A DNA stretch of 64,000 nucleotides from Holothuria scabra (GCA_037179385.1 CM074190.1:10932206-10996205); one strand, 5' to 3'; counted from the stretch's first letter, positions 26,746 to 40,413 are shown. The notes: generated from the letters alone by a model not told the origin. Numbers and translations: made by a program.

Positions 26746-28132
26746 CAGTGGCGTAGTCAAGATGGACTTTTTAGGGGGGCTTAGGTCACAAGTGGGGGCG
26801 AGGCTGGTACTTCCGAGGGTCAGGCGCGCAAGACTATCTTAGCGGAGCGCCACCATCGGTTGGCGCGGAGCGAGGAAGAAAATTTGGGGTTTTAACAAAC
26901 CCTCCAGATGGCCGGAAACGGTACTTCCCTCGTGTTTAAAACTGCATGTACCTATCCTTGAAATACGAATTTCATGTCTGCCACTTCTCAAATAATGAGA
27001 ATAAAAAACCAATCTATGAAAAATGGTAATAAATACCCTCTTAGGGACCCAAAACTGGGCATCAGTTTCTGATCTGTTGCCTGGTGGATGAGACTAAAGG
27101 GAAAGGATATCTCCCTTTCCCTTTGAAAAAATTGTAAACTTCAGGAGGGTGTAAATCGCAAATGCGGCAATGTATGAATGGATTTCAGCTTTAAAAGGAA
27201 AACCAAAAGTAGTTGTTCCCCCTCTGAGAAACTTCCTTTGCGTTAGATTTCCTAGATGCTATGTTTGAAAAAAATTTGAACTGATTTTAGCCTACGTTTT
27301 AAGATTTTCCTTTTTGAGGAACTGGAAAAATTTCGAAGTAGGCCTACTCATTTTTAGTCTTTGTGGACATTTTACAAGTGACATACATACTACCAAAGAA
27401 ACAATGTTTTCTAGTTTTCAGTGGTGTCTAGATGCAAAATGGTGCAATATTTGTTTAGTCATCGGTACATTAGGTAGTCAAAATTAGAAAACAACGAGTA
27501 AATCTCTCAAAATGTTTAAACCGCAAAGCAGAAGTATGGATCGTGTGGAAAACATATGATATCTGGACCTTGTGGACATTTTACAAATCCACCCGGACGA
27601 CAGTGCTAACTAGTAAAAAGAGGACTTGTCGAAAAAATCGTTCTACAGTGGAACTTGTCATGGGCAGGAGTGAGGCACGACAAAGGCCTACTTATTAAGG
27701 ATGGACGGGAAGAATTATTCGACGGCAGTACCTTACCCTTACGGCATATTTTGTGTATGATAAAGTATAGGAATGGTCGTGTAAAAATGCTCCCCAGTGT
27801 ATGATTGCCTTGTTTTCAGTAAATCAACCAGTCATCCGAAAAGCATCTTCGAAGTACAAATAACGACAGTGTAGATTATATACGTTATATCTAATTTAGT
27901 GAAAGTAGGCATTTTGAAGTTATTACTTGATTTCATACGTGCGCAAAAAATGTGTTTTACACATTCATGCATGTTTTCTTAATTGTTACATATTTTATTT
28001 ATTTACTATTTTTGAAGGAAATGCTTCAAAGTTTATTTCCGTTCAAACATTTTATTTTGTCTCAATTACTTTATCAGGACGCAAAAAATCTGGGGGCTGA
28101 AGAAAATCTGGCCCCACGTGGCTACGCCACTG
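26746..28132 (+). mobile_element. Non-autonomous hAT-like element, 1387 bp
   Basis: The ends are CAGTGGCGTAGTCA on the left and TGGCTACGCCACTG on the right, a 14-bp TIR with one mismatch. The flanking octamers TTTTAAAA and CTTTAGAA agree at six of eight positions, compatible with an aged 8-bp target duplication as hAT elements make. Inside is the GCGGAGCGCCACCATC text also seen near 5057 and, altered, near 41150. No transposase frame is present. A related, slightly shorter copy lies at 40414-41785. Confidence 0.75.
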
Positions 28133-28255
28133 CTTTAGAAATAGCCAACATATTACGAGCGCACTGTAAGAACAACCAATTTATAGGAATAAGGAGGAGC
28201 GCAGGAGGGTTTTATTAGATGGAAATACATCGAGAATCCTTTTATTGAGCATAAA

Positions 28256-28370
28256 GGTGTAATAACACCTCCCTGCTTTGAGCCGTGTAGGTGCCGACCC
28301 TAATCTCTATGACTCAATAGGTTTAACAGGTGTTAGGAACTAAGTTCAAGGAGGGAGGTGCGATTACACC
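28256..28370. repeat. Short inverted-repeat element
   Basis: GGTGTAATAACACCTCCCTG at 28256 is mirrored at 28345-28370 with four or five mismatches over 26 bp, leaving a loop of about 63 bp. It looks like a small foldback MITE. Confidence 0.6.
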
Positions 28371-28385
28371 TCATGGTTCAAGCAG

Positions 28386-30043
28386 GGTAAGTCATCTGCT
28401 AAATATCGAACAGCAGATCGGGAAATTTGTCTATTATCTTTACATTGCCAGTCGCCTAAGGATGTAAATTAATTAGAGGGTTGTCTTGTTCGCTGTCTTT
28501 TACCCAATTTGGGTGGGTCTTTTAGATCAGGTAAGCCAATGCAGGTAAAAATGGAAATCCGATAGCAATACTGGCTAATTTCTACTTTGTTCATTTGCAT
28601 AAATAATCAGAACTGATCTATAAACCCCAATGAAAGATTTAGTCTCCACTTTGAGGTTACTCTAATTGGATTACACATAAATTAAAGATTTCGATGGATC
28701 TCCATCTAATAACACTTCCTTGAGAATAGTGCCTCCCTGCCCCATTCTATTGATTTCCGAAGACAGTCCTCACTTTTAATTTTTGATATGACCCTAAAAG
28801 GTGTTAAGCAATAGAATCCTGTAGGAGGTCGAGTGAGGCTTGTTTTCAACAAAGTGGTGGATCGAATTTAATTATGTTCTATTACAAATGGTTTATAACT
28901 ATCAGAATTATAGCGAGTCCTCTGCGCACGACAGACGCAATTCAAACCTTTAACAAATTTAATACCTCAGTGTCGTTTTCATCAACACCTTCTAACGACA
29001 ACTCTTTGAGAAATACAGCAGGGGAGTTACAGAAAATTGTTTTTACCAGGTTGCTACCATCACCTTCTGATTGACAGATATTGTTGTCATAGAAACAATA
29101 TTTTACTATGCAAAATTTAAATGTCAGCACGCTTGGCGCGGATTCATCATGGGTGGCATGCCAAATCGAGACCAGTGTTAGATACAACTCATTAGTTTTG
29201 TCCAATAAGAGGGCCATTTTTACCCTAAGCCTCTCAAGCTTACCTCAAATATTAAAAGTGGAGCACACCTCCCTCAAAGCTCGTCGTGTAGTCCTCTTGG
29301 CCTTCCGTCTTAAGCCTGTTTGTATCTAAGTATGCAGCAACACACCACTGAGGATTGTAATACAAGCCTTGACTGATATTATATTTGCAACCCCCCCCCC
29401 CCCCTTAGCTGTATACAGAGTTATCTGAAGTAGCAAAACCATAACCGTTCTTCGTTTCTCGAGAGATTTAGTAATTCTGAGTCTCCACGATACTGAAAAA
29501 TCAGTAAATAATAACGATGATGTAACACATTACGTGACTTCAACACCATAGTATTTCTGCTTTCACATTCGCTTACAATTTTACTGCTCTTATGAGGTGA
29601 CTCATTCGTCTTTTACATTCTTTTCGTGTTTACTAAATATTGCTTGCACTTTAGCGACTTTCACTTGTGCGTTATAAACCCATTTCGAAATGTGTGAACT
29701 GTACTTTAAGTCTTCTTGGCGGTTGTGGAAAAGGTGACTTTAACTGAAGACAACGCGGAGCAGGGGGTATAACATTCGCTGGGTATGCAGCTGCACTTGT
29801 GCGCATGCGTAAATAGCGTACAAGCGCATTCAACCTTGTGACTCGGTCGGGGTTACCAAATGTCACAACTTTTCTACAACTACGTTTGTTTTTGAAAGAG
29901 GACAAAAGTGATAGCTATATGTATATGCGCGATTTGAAGGAATGCAGCTTTCAAACAAACAAACAAAAACAAAACACAAAAAACAAAAAGTATTAGTGTC
30001 TGTTACATGCAATTCCTATTTATTAACCTCTGCCTACATTTAT
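28386..30043. other. Gene-free stretch
   Basis: No gene recognised. It holds a run of 14 C at 29391-29404. The overlapping open frames near 28.9-29.3 kb have no recognisable domain. Confidence 0.4.
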
Positions 30044-30354
30044 GGCACGCCAAAAGGCTCACCAAATATGATGATGTTCTAAAAATACACGTTCATGTAC
30101 TAAAATTACACGTCATGTACTAAAATTACACGTTCATGAACCAAAAATATACGATGATGTACTAACTTCATATGATCATGATGTGAATTTACACCATCAT
30201 GTACTAAAACCATAATTTCATCATGTTAAATGTTACGTTGTACATGTAAAATCACACGTTGTACATCTTAAAACACACGTTGTACATGTAAAAAGGTAAG
30301 ATCATCATGTCTGTCTCTTCCGCACGCCATACAGAGTGAGCCTTTCGGCGTACC
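30044..30354. mobile_element. TIR element filled with ATGTAC-type tandem repeats
   Basis: GGCACGCCAAAAGGCTCAC at 30044 and its inverse at 30336-30354 (17 of 19 positions match) bracket about 270 bp of short repeats. These have ACACGTTCATGTACTAAAAT on the left and CACACGTTGTACATGTAAAA on the right, so the inside is itself roughly mirrored. Confidence 0.65.
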
Positions 30355-30360
30355 AGAAGT

Positions 30361-30540
30361 CCGCCAAAAGGCTCACCGAATTTGATGTAGTAAAAGTACA
30401 CGTTCATGTACTAACTGCTTACGATCATGTACAGATTTCATACGTTCATGTACTGCTTGCTTACGTTCATGTACTGATTTCATACGATCATGTACCGATT
30501 TCTTACGATCATGTACTGACATTTAGTACATGATCGTATG
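30361..30540. repeat. 21-bp tandem repeats ending in a perfect hairpin
   Basis: A third copy of the GCCAAAAGGCTCACC terminal block at 30363 is followed by about six 21-bp units of the form CGATCATGTACAGATTTCATA. The array closes with a 14-bp perfect stem, TACGATCATGTACT (30504-30517) against its inverse (30525-30538), with a 7-nt loop. Confidence 0.75.
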
Positions 30541-33500
30541 ATGATGTGGGGGAGGGGGAGAAATGATGTTACATTTTGAATGTTGTGTTATCCTAAATTG
30601 ATATGGGCCCCGACAAACCTTAGGTCTGTGCCTGAATTTCGAGGTGGCGCCTCCTTATCCCTGAAATTGAAACGAGAGGGATGAAAGGAAGAAAATGAAG
30701 AGGGGGATTTATTAAACTTTTCCTTAAGCCATTGTGAATGAATCATAATTTTAGAGCAGGTCTGAGTGATAATTTTTAGAGAGGGTCTGGGCGCATGAAT
30801 TCTTTTCTGTCTGATTTGTTAGTATACACTTAAATAGTTGCTGAAACCACCTTTATTAAAAAAAAAACCGATGAAAATGTTACATTGGTTTCAAGTATGT
30901 ACTCCTCTGTGACAAACTCCAACAGTCCAAGGAGTGAGGTCTTAAAGACAAATGAAGAAACTGCAGACTAAACTTCTTAACTCTAGGACCAGCTGAGGAT
31001 ACCGATTAGCCAAGAGCAGCTGACTGACGTGGTAGTTATTCTTACACGAACCTATGAAAATATATGAAAATGAGGGGGAGGATGGGGAGAAGAAATAAAT
31101 TTGTTTACAAGAGCCTGATTCTGTGTTTTGTGATCCAAAGTTTCTCCATATTAGTGTCTTTAAAATCTCTTTTATGTGTATCACGGATGGATGAAAAGTC
31201 CTCTGGCTTAAACCACTAAATACGAGAGTTTATAATAACATGTAGACAACATAAAAGTAAGAAGAACATGATAAGTTGAAACGCCGTCGCATGCATCCCT
31301 TCTATGTCCGACGTCACTAGCCGGCCTGACCTCGTCTACACTCTAAACATGTGTTTAAAATGAAGCGCGTTTTGCCCCAATTTGGAACAGTGGCATTAAT
31401 TCCTAAACGCTATATGTTTACTTTCTTAACGTCTCAAGAAGGGTATCACCGTAAACTTCCCCGCAAGTTTTAAAAACACATGCTTACGTTTCCTGAACAT
31501 GTCCGTCCCTATACCCATCACTCATGTCAGCTCACACGAGTAGGCTACCAACAGAAGAATTAATTTTTGGCACCCTAGTAATGTGTCATAGCTGTTGTAA
31601 TTTATAACATGGAATCATTGAGAGCTACTTTTACCCAATATTGGAGGTAGACTAACATTTATTTGGAGAAGAAAGCTTGGAATTTGAGGTTATTAATTGG
31701 AAATGTGGAAATATTATGAGTTATCTCTGAAAAGAAGAGATAGGTCGCCGCTAGCTGGGATGACATTCGATGATGCAACCGATGAGGTGTCAGACGAAAG
31801 AGTGAAATTTCTCCTATGCGAGAGTTATACGAGAGCACAACTTTCCCCCACAAGGCATGTCTCTTTCTTAACGTGGGTGCATGCACCTATTTTAAAGCAT
31901 CGTCATTCTTCATTATTTTTTTTTTTTGAAAACTTCAGTTCTTCGCCAATTTTTCTGTTGACGAGTACAAATCACTACTATTTCTGACAAAGGTTGTATC
32001 TAACTAAGACAGCTAAAGTCACCGAAATAACACGATTTGAACCTTTTACAAAGTCACAAGGGCAGGTATGATTTATCACTATGGTAACTTACAAAGGACC
32101 CAGCTTAACCTTACCAACGTAAGACGGAATCAGTTTATAGTAAGGTATTTAGTAATATGTTTTCTTGTCTTAGCTTTTGGCCTCTCTAATGCTGACGGCA
32201 ATCCGAATGTCAAATTTGTCATTTACAGAACTGTCTTAGGTTTAACTTGTAAGCTAGTTAGAAGATACAATAAACAAGGTTTAGAACTACAGTATTTCGG
32301 AAAAATTCAAGGTGAAGTGTGAGCTTTCCATGAAATTATGAAAGTGTGAGAATGGCGAACTACATTCGTTAGCGTTAATGATCTGTGTTTGTCGTAAACT
32401 GCATTGTAATACGTCATTCGGGAAATGAGTTGAGAACACAAAAACAAAAATGCAAGGTCATGTGACGAACACGGCTTGCGACACGTGTACATTGAACAGG
32501 CACGAGATTTCGGTTTCCTGCCCACAAGAGCACGTTCAATCTCTTCTCTGGTTACATCGCGGTATTGTCCTTAGATAAGCTTGCAGTTGATAGTATTTAA
32601 GGAGAAATCTGTTGCAATTTTACTTTATCGAATGAATTTCTTGTTAGGGTTAGGGATTAGTTCAAGGATTGGGGCTGCTGTGTAGCCGGTTAGGGAATTT
32701 CCCTTTAAAAATACCCACCCACCCTAAATTTGACCAGCGAGTTACTAACCATTTTCTGGTTTGACCTATGAAGTTGCCATTGAAATCAGAGGAAGCAATA
32801 AACATGTACGAAATAGAAAATATTTTACATAAATATCGCATCTGTTTTCTTCAATTTAGGATTCGAATTTCCTTCAAATATTTCCTGGCCGTCGTGTGCT
32901 TCACATTCATTCGTTCATTCTTGAAGATCAGAATTTCTTCACATTTTTTAACATGAAACTTGATAAGGTTTGCACCGTACTTCCAATTTTCCTCTCTAAA
33001 CAAGAATGATGCAGAAATTTCGTTTACCTGTCCCACTCCGATCGAGTCCCTTAATTAAGCTCATTCATTCTGAAAAAATGAAACATTAAAGCCAAATCGG
33101 AACATTTTGGTAAAATTTCCCATCAGTCCAAACGTAATTTTATTCAGATTTTACCGTAGCGGCTGAAGTTTCGAATTTTGTAAGTCTAAGAGAATTTTAG
33201 AATGTCATTTAATAATGTCATATTGACATTGTTATTGACGTCGTTTTTGTTTTAGCTTTCCATGATTTTCGTATCATAAAATGTGTAATGTTCTGCTTGT
33301 CCAAGTTGATATTTGCAGGTAAAAAGGCTACAAAACGTCAGACACTTTTGGGCATTTATAGACAACGCAATTTCCTTCCTCTCTATACATAGTCCTGCGT
33401 AACACTTTGCCCAAAATGTATTCAGTTCGGTTGAATGTTGAAAAGTTCTGAGACGTTTTCAGTTGCCACTTAACACGGAAAGAAAAAGGATGTACAGGCG

Positions 33501-34819
33501 TATATTGTGTCCAAAATTTTGCCAGGAAACTGGAAGTGGTACATTTAACATGGGATTTCCCACCATTTTGCAATTTGCTCATATTTTATTGAAATGAACA
33601 TTTCATTGTTTAAACTATGCTTTAAATAACAACACACAAATTCTACACACGCCTGTGTTGAGGGTTGGCGATATTTCTAGATTTTCTTTACGCTCCGCGA
33701 CAACTCATGGTGACGATCCGTTTACATAGAGGACAGGTCGCATCAGAAATCCAACCATCCCCACAAAAATATGCAGCCCTTCCTTAGTCTCTCCATCAAG
33801 AAACTCCTAGTTATGCCACTTGAAAAGAAAAATATGGCCGATCGAGAAATATGTGACACCAGTTTTCTATATGTCCACAGGTTTTCACTTTCCTAGGCTT
33901 CTTGTTTCAAGTGTCCTTTCCAGAGTCGTTAAATCAAAGAGCGGAGAATCTATACCCATTTAGGTCAGAGAAAAGGCCGTACATCTATAAGGTACTCAAA
34001 TATTCTTCAATAGTCCTCCAACCTCTTGCCTTCATTGTCTCTATGACCGTGACTCTAGTTCGAAATGTCTGGACTTTTAAGAGCTTCTAATCGGGGCAAA
34101 CCTAGGGTTTTGAAGCGTTTTGATTGGGAAAAGATTGTTCCATCTCTAATAATCCTAGAGGTTTTTTTCCCACAAACTCTTATCCAAAGAGGCCCTGAGA
34201 TATAACGACGGCGGGGAAGTAAAAGTGATCTTCTTTTTTTGCATCTACTTGAGCTGGTTAGCTAAAGAAAATCTAAAGAGAATCTTAAGTCGAAAATAAG
34301 ACGAGAACATGATAAATATCGAGCAGCATAAATGAAGAAGATTATTTTATATTTTGAACATTTTACATTTCTACGTTACAATGCCTAATCAGTACTTTGG
34401 TGAATTGGGAGTGTATACATTCGATCTCGAAACCCTAGCCACTGATGTTGTAAGGTATTTATTTCTCACTAGTTAAATTGCCCCACATTGTAAAAATGTA
34501 GCCGTATTCTCCCGTGGCCTAAAGAGATGAATATTATCCATCTTAAATCTGTCGTCTCTCCAGACATTGTAGGATCATGTGATCAAGATGAAGGGAGAAA
34601 GCTTTGATTAAACCGTGGAAGCGATTCTAGGATGACAACTTCAAAAATGTCTTTAAAGATTGCACGGCTCCAAATGAGTATTGATAATATGAGTATTAGT
34701 TACGGGCACGGGCCCATATGTAAAGCAGAGTACCTGAGTATTGGGGAATGTAAAGATATGTGTACTTGAACTGATGTATGAGAGGTTTGTTTCCCAGTCA
34801 TGCACGAAAAAGCAAAGTT
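30541..34819. other. Gene-free stretch
   Basis: No supported gene. A short dispersed repeat at about 32640-32700 (TTAGGGTTAGGGATTA, then a GGGGCTGCTG-type block) recurs at about 51395-51450. Confidence 0.4.
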
Positions 34820-35053
34820 TGAGGGGCCAGAGCAGAGTTTTGGAGCAACGACTAAGTCTCACAATTTTCCTTTTATGTCTCTTCAAAGTACCTTTCATAA
34901 TATTTTAGGAATTTCATATTGCATATTCAAGGTAAAAAAGGTCAGTTTCGCATTTGAGGAGAAAAATATTGTCACATGACTCTAAAGAGCCAATCACAAA
35001 ACAGGACAATCTTCTACACTACCACAAGGTGGAAAGACTGCATTTCCCTTTAA
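34820..35053 (-). mobile_element. MITE-C copy
   Basis: It matches the family over CACAATTTTCC, TTGCATATTCAAGGT, TTGTCACATGACTC and AAACAGGACA, ending in CCCTTTAA at 35053. The opposite end is decayed. Confidence 0.65.
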
Positions 35054-35210
35054 AAGGGAAATACAGTACAGCCCCCTCATTTTGATTAGTCTGCCGTGTT
35101 TCACGTGGCCGGTGAGAGTCATGTGATAGTGATCTTTCACTAAATTATGGAATTTCAAAGCTTAGATTACCCTGATTTTGCAGCATTAAATTTAAAACCT
35201 AAAGTGTTAC
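35054..35210 (+). mobile_element. MITE-C copy, truncated, head-to-head with the previous copy
   Basis: It starts at the palindromic junction CCCTTTTAAAAGGG-like text around 35046-35058 and runs through GAGAGTCATGTGA and TTAGATTACCCTGATTTTGC. The two copies share the central TTAA, so they form an inverted pair. Confidence 0.55.
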
Positions 35211-37167
35211 ATTCTGTTTAGTTTTAGTAAAGTCCTTTTGATTAAAGGGGAAAAACATTCCGAAAGAAAGAAAAAGAAATTAAAATGAAGCGCGGCAGGG
35301 CCGTTGTTTGTGCCAGTTCAAAGTGGCCAGTTCCAACACTGAATAGGACCACCATCATTTAGCACGCTGTGCAGTTCCGATTACGGAAATCTCATCGGGC
35401 AGTTACACTAGCTGTCCAGGCAGACTCATGCAACGGCCACACAGCTAGTCATGGTTCCAACTTCCCGGCGGAAGTATATTTACTGTATAGACATTGTACA
35501 GTTTCTACATGGAGATTTTTTTTAATTTTCCGCTGAAAGAAATGAAAAAGAACACGCCAGTAAAATAAAAAGATCACGAAGGTTTTAAATGACACATGAA
35601 AGGTCTCTTGCAACAACATTAATTCACTTTTCGTTTATTTATTATTTTATACTATGCTTGGTGTTTATTATTTCATACTTTGCTTGGTGTACTTTTTGGT
35701 AGCTATTAAAATGTCGTGAATGTTGAAATCATTTTATGTATGTTGAGAAAATGTATAATATTTGACGATGAAATATCCGTATCCTATTAACTGGGTAAAA
35801 TTCATATCACAAAAATGAATATGTGTTAGGCCATGACCGTACGGAACTCTTTCTCTCAGGGGGCGGTGACCTTTGCTCGACTCTAGATACCTAACCTGGG
35901 CATAATCTCTGCCTTGCTGAGGCACAGAGGTCTGCCCGATTTAGCAAGGTTTCGACCAATTCGGGAGGGGGCTGCAGTATCCCGGCCTGCATGTCCTGTA
36001 CGGTCATGCATACATTAGGCAAAGCAACGGGCATGGAAATAGCAATAAATTCATCAGTGTTTACATTAACTCAAGTTACATTTATGATTTTTTTCAAACC
36101 TTGTTAATTGGTTAAATGCTGCAAACGGAACTATTAGAGATGTGATTTCATTTTACATGGAAACAAGGAACTGAAGACAGAGATGAATTGTATGTATAGG
36201 GTAATATAGCCCTTACTTTTGATGAGTGTTCAAAAAATCACTTTTTTAACTTTCATGGCAACAACCGATGATCGGGTGTTTCATTATTGGAAATAGGGGC
36301 TTAACCTGACCTGTCGGGCCTCATCATTTTTCAAATGTCAGATTCCGCAAAATTAGGGAGGGCCTTTTGGAGGAAAACGGGGATCAATTTCATCTAAAAC
36401 TGTTTATGTTTATTTTTCAAACAGGTTGATTAAGGATAACCGGATACCTTTTCCTCTCCTCCCACCCCACTCGATCATTCTTCTGCATCTTATTCTTTCC
36501 TCCAAAGTTCTGACATTTTACTTTTAAACGCATGAAAGGTAAGTTCAGCATTGATGTATTGTAGTACACGCATGTCATCTATCTTTCCGATGTTGAAGTT
36601 TTCCTGACGTGTCACATGACAAAAGAGACTGTGAGGAACGGTCGAGGGGAATATGTATTTTTTGTTTTGTTTTTGTTTTGCTTTGTGTTTTATTTTCATG
36701 GCTAGTTGCTCTTTGAATGGAAACTCTCTACATCTGTATATCCACTTAAAAGTTTTACTAAAAGGCGGAGGCTTAACCGACCAAAGGAATAGGAAACCCA
36801 ACGTTATTGTACATCGCGCTATTATATAACCAGCATTTTCCTTCGTTTATCAGACTGAAGGAAAACGCTTATAAGTTGTTTTATTTCCTTTTCCTCCCTT
36901 TCTGGTACTCATTTTGTTCTCGTGAAACTGGGTGATGCATTGGGTATGTATATACTGGAAATAAACTGTTGTAATTGTCATTGCCATTCTCATTGTCTTT
37001 TCCAAAACGTTAATGCCTAAGAATGGCTCTATCTTAGCACTGATGTTAAAGAAGGGAATGGTTCATTTTAATAAAGAGTCTAGCTTACACAAATCTAATA
37101 ACCATACTGTCATGATAGTCAATTAAAGACAAACATTAAAAAAAATTATTTTTTTTTTTACTCAAAG
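35211..37167. other. Gene-free stretch
   Basis: No exon, RNA gene or clear repeat recognised. Confidence 0.45.
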
Positions 37168-37420
37168 TTAAAGGGCAAGTCACAGTCATCCCAACTTTAA
37201 GAAGTGTAGAAGACTGTCCTGTTTTAAGATTGGCTGTCGAGAGTCATGTGACATTTTTCTCTTCATATGTGAAATTTACTAGAAGTAGCTGCTTTTACCT
37301 CAAATATGAAATATTGAAGTTATAAAAGATGATGAAAGATACTTTGAAGAGAAATAAGAAGAAAATTGTGATATTAGCTTTTGCTTTAAAATCAATTTGA
37401 GGACAGCTCTTGAGCTCTAA
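37168..37420 (+). mobile_element. MITE-C copy
   Basis: It begins TTAAAGGGCAAGTCACAGTC and continues through CTGTCCTGTTTTAAGATTGG, GAGAGTCATGTGAC and GACAGCTCTTGA. It is inverted relative to the copy at 38518-38764 about 1.1 kb away. Confidence 0.75.
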
Positions 37421-38517
37421 GGGGTTACATTCGAGTTAGATATATTTATTCCGTTGATATTAAACGCATAGTTAGGAAAAGGTGTTGAGGCCTTATTTAC
37501 CACTCGGCACGAAGAGGTTAGGTAAAGTAAGGTATTCGAATTTGACTAGGACATTTTAAAAAGCAGCGAAATATAAAGGAAGCGTTATCAATTGACAAAC
37601 GAAAACTTTAAAAAGCTGAAAGGATATAAATCAGGGGTTACAAACTTAGTGAAATCTCACACCCTTTTATTAAAAAAAAGAAAATATTCAGTCATATAAA
37701 GTACCTCAGAATATTCAGCCTTATGTAATCTATTTCATTCCCTTCAGTGTCCCGTTTGGCTACGGGCTTAGCGCAAACTGCCTCAACATGATTTTCTCTG
37801 TTTTTATGAAGGCAGAAAACGGAAGTTGCGTTTATATCAAACTCCATCTGCTTCTTAAAAGATGACTACTTTATTTGCAGGAAATGCCGGATGTAAGAGA
37901 TCTTAAAGGGAGTAAAATCAAACCATTTAATTACCTTTTCTTGTCATTTTTAACACATATTACTCTAGATGGATTTATCAGTATCGGGGTGAATTATTAT
38001 CACGCTAATTTAGTCCTTCATTTTCTCGCTATTCCCTTTCTCCCTCCTGCCAAATGGCTGAAAGTGCATGCAGCATCATTCTGTTGCATTTTCATTTCAT
38101 CCAAGGCGACTGTAATACACACATACACAACCTATATTTTTGTCTATTCAGACGGTATCAATTTCCATCATCGATTAACCTCGTTTTTCACCAATTTCTG
38201 AGCCGAGTGGATTGTCAAGAGTACGATTGCACCTTCTCTCTCTCTTCTCAAAAGCGGAAAGGATTCCTGATAGAGAACTTGATGAAGCTTTGTGTTACGT
38301 AGAAGCATCCTTAGAATCAGGTGTGCGTCATGCAAGCTTACGGTTTGGGGCTTTATATAAGTGTATTTTACTTTTGTGTTGACCTCGTTAGTGTGTTGTG
38401 ACGTGTTACCGATTAATTTCATAAGACAAAACTTAAACGAAATCCCAGCAAAATTGTGATCTTTCCTCCTTTCAGCCTTTTGAGTTAACTTCACCATTAC
38501 AGATCAGCATTAAAAGG
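37421..38517. other. Gene-free stretch
   Basis: No gene recognised. The overlapping frames near 37.9-38.5 kb lack motifs. Confidence 0.4.
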
Positions 38518-38764
38518 TTAAGAGCAGTCCCCCCAAACTTATTTTGAAGAAAAAGCTAAATAACACAATTTTCATCTTATTTCTCTTCAGAGTATCTTTC
38601 ATTACATTTTATGACTTTGCTATTGCATATTCAAGGTCTACCAAGCAGTTATTTCTGGTAAATTAAAGAGATAAAATATTGTAACATGACTCCCAACAGC
38701 CAATCATGAAACTGGACAGTCTACTACACTTCTTCAATTTGGGATGACTGCTCCCGCCCTTTAA
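38518..38764 (-). mobile_element. MITE-C copy (reference copy)
   Basis: A 247-bp element bounded by TTAA at 38518-38521 and 38761-38764. The inverted ends share GAGCAGTC..CCCAAA: the left end is TTAAGAGCAGTCCCCCCAAA and the right end is the inverse of TTAAAGGGCGGGAGCAGTCA. No coding capacity. The TTAA target is shared with MITE-B and with the foldback element at 49035. Confidence 0.8.
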
Positions 38765-40413
38765 ATTATATAGCCTTTACACTTGGAACATCGATAACTC
38801 TTTTCCTTTTTAAGTCGCACAACCTACACTAAAACAGTGACAAATGTAAAAGAAAATGTCAAAAAAAAAAAAAACGATCATCCAAAAACTTTCGGAACAA
38901 ACAACATAGAGTTTGGTGTCAGTAGTCTTCCTCATTGTCACTTATTAACTTAGTTTTATGAGTCTTCTCTAAATTTAAAGCAACCTTGACATATCCCCCT
39001 TAAGATCTCCACAGCTTTGAGGAAGCTGATGAAGATGGGGTGATTTACAAAGGTTGTCCCTAACAACTACGGTTTTTTATAACTTAGGCGACTTACGTGC
39101 CTCTATTTAATTGCGGTTAGTGTGGCTAACAGTGAAGGAGCTTACCAAATTCAAACGGTTCAGCCTTCAACCTGATTTTAATTGCCTCAGATAAATGCCT
39201 CGTTATTCCTTCTCTAAATGACAACCAATATACATGCAAAAAGCTAGTGCAATAGAAGCGGGACATCATTCAAAGTTCAAGGTGTGTGTACAGCTGACTG
39301 AGGACTTTTCTTGGAGCATTTGGATGGAGAGAAATCCGGTGTATATCTGACGAATTTGAATAAAAGTGTGACGTGATATTGGATATTGATTTATATTGCA
39401 ATAGTTTGGGTTACTCTCTTTTGTCTTATAATTATAGGTTCAACTTGCCTGAGCTGATGCACACTGTTTAAGAGGTAAGCAAGCATGACTAAGATAGGGC
39501 TGCAATCTTCCATGCTGACGGAATATTTTCCACCTTTTTTAGAAAGGTTCGTGCTATATTATGCAGAAATACCCCTTCCCCTTAGAAGTAGCCTCATGAC
39601 ATAAATATGTTGAGACTTGTTGATTAACCAAACCTCCTAGACGAGTATTACAGGCACACGCCGCCCATTCAAACGATGGCGCAATATCATAACACACAGT
39701 ATGCATGAAGTAAGTCTCTTGCACAGAGCTGAAGTAGACACAGGAGCTGCTGATCCAACGTTTACAAAACTATCTCTAATGTCAAAGTTGAGATGAAAGT
39801 TAGAAAAGTAGTAAATCGAACAATGTCATAGGAAAAGGCATGAAAGCTGAGGGCATGTTCTGCGATCCCAGGGGACATGTCCCTACAATATTTGAGAAAT
39901 AGCCCACTTACTTTGGTTTTTCACAGGGTAATATTCCTTTGTAAATGAGGTATTTTCCGTACCCCGACATTGAAAACAAATTCCCGTCACTGATTGGGGA
40001 CAAATGAATACGACTTCACTTTTTGTGAAGTAGAAAAGAGTGGGCCTTTTGAAAACAACTCATTTCCCTAAATATTCCATTTTAATTTTTGACCTGCTAT
40101 TTCAACCTTTACCTCGAAAACAGATAGTCTCAAAGTGTTTTCTACCGTACCTATAAAGAAAGGGGTAATGTTTATACTTTGAGCTCCATCTTAGGTCTTC
40201 CATCAAAAATGTTCGTAGGGCCCCTAAGTGAGATTCTGTGGTTTGAAAATATTATTAACAATCATAAACACAACATTTGCACAGCGATTGAGTATTTATA
40301 GAAATGACACTTCTCTGCTACCTGAGCTTCCTTGCCAATTATAGAGAGCTACTTTTGAGCTACTTCTGTACAAAATATCCTAAAAATAACATTCCGATTA
40401 GTTTCGGTAGAAT
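38765..40413. other. Gene-free stretch
   Basis: No exon, RNA gene or clear repeat recognised. Confidence 0.45.
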
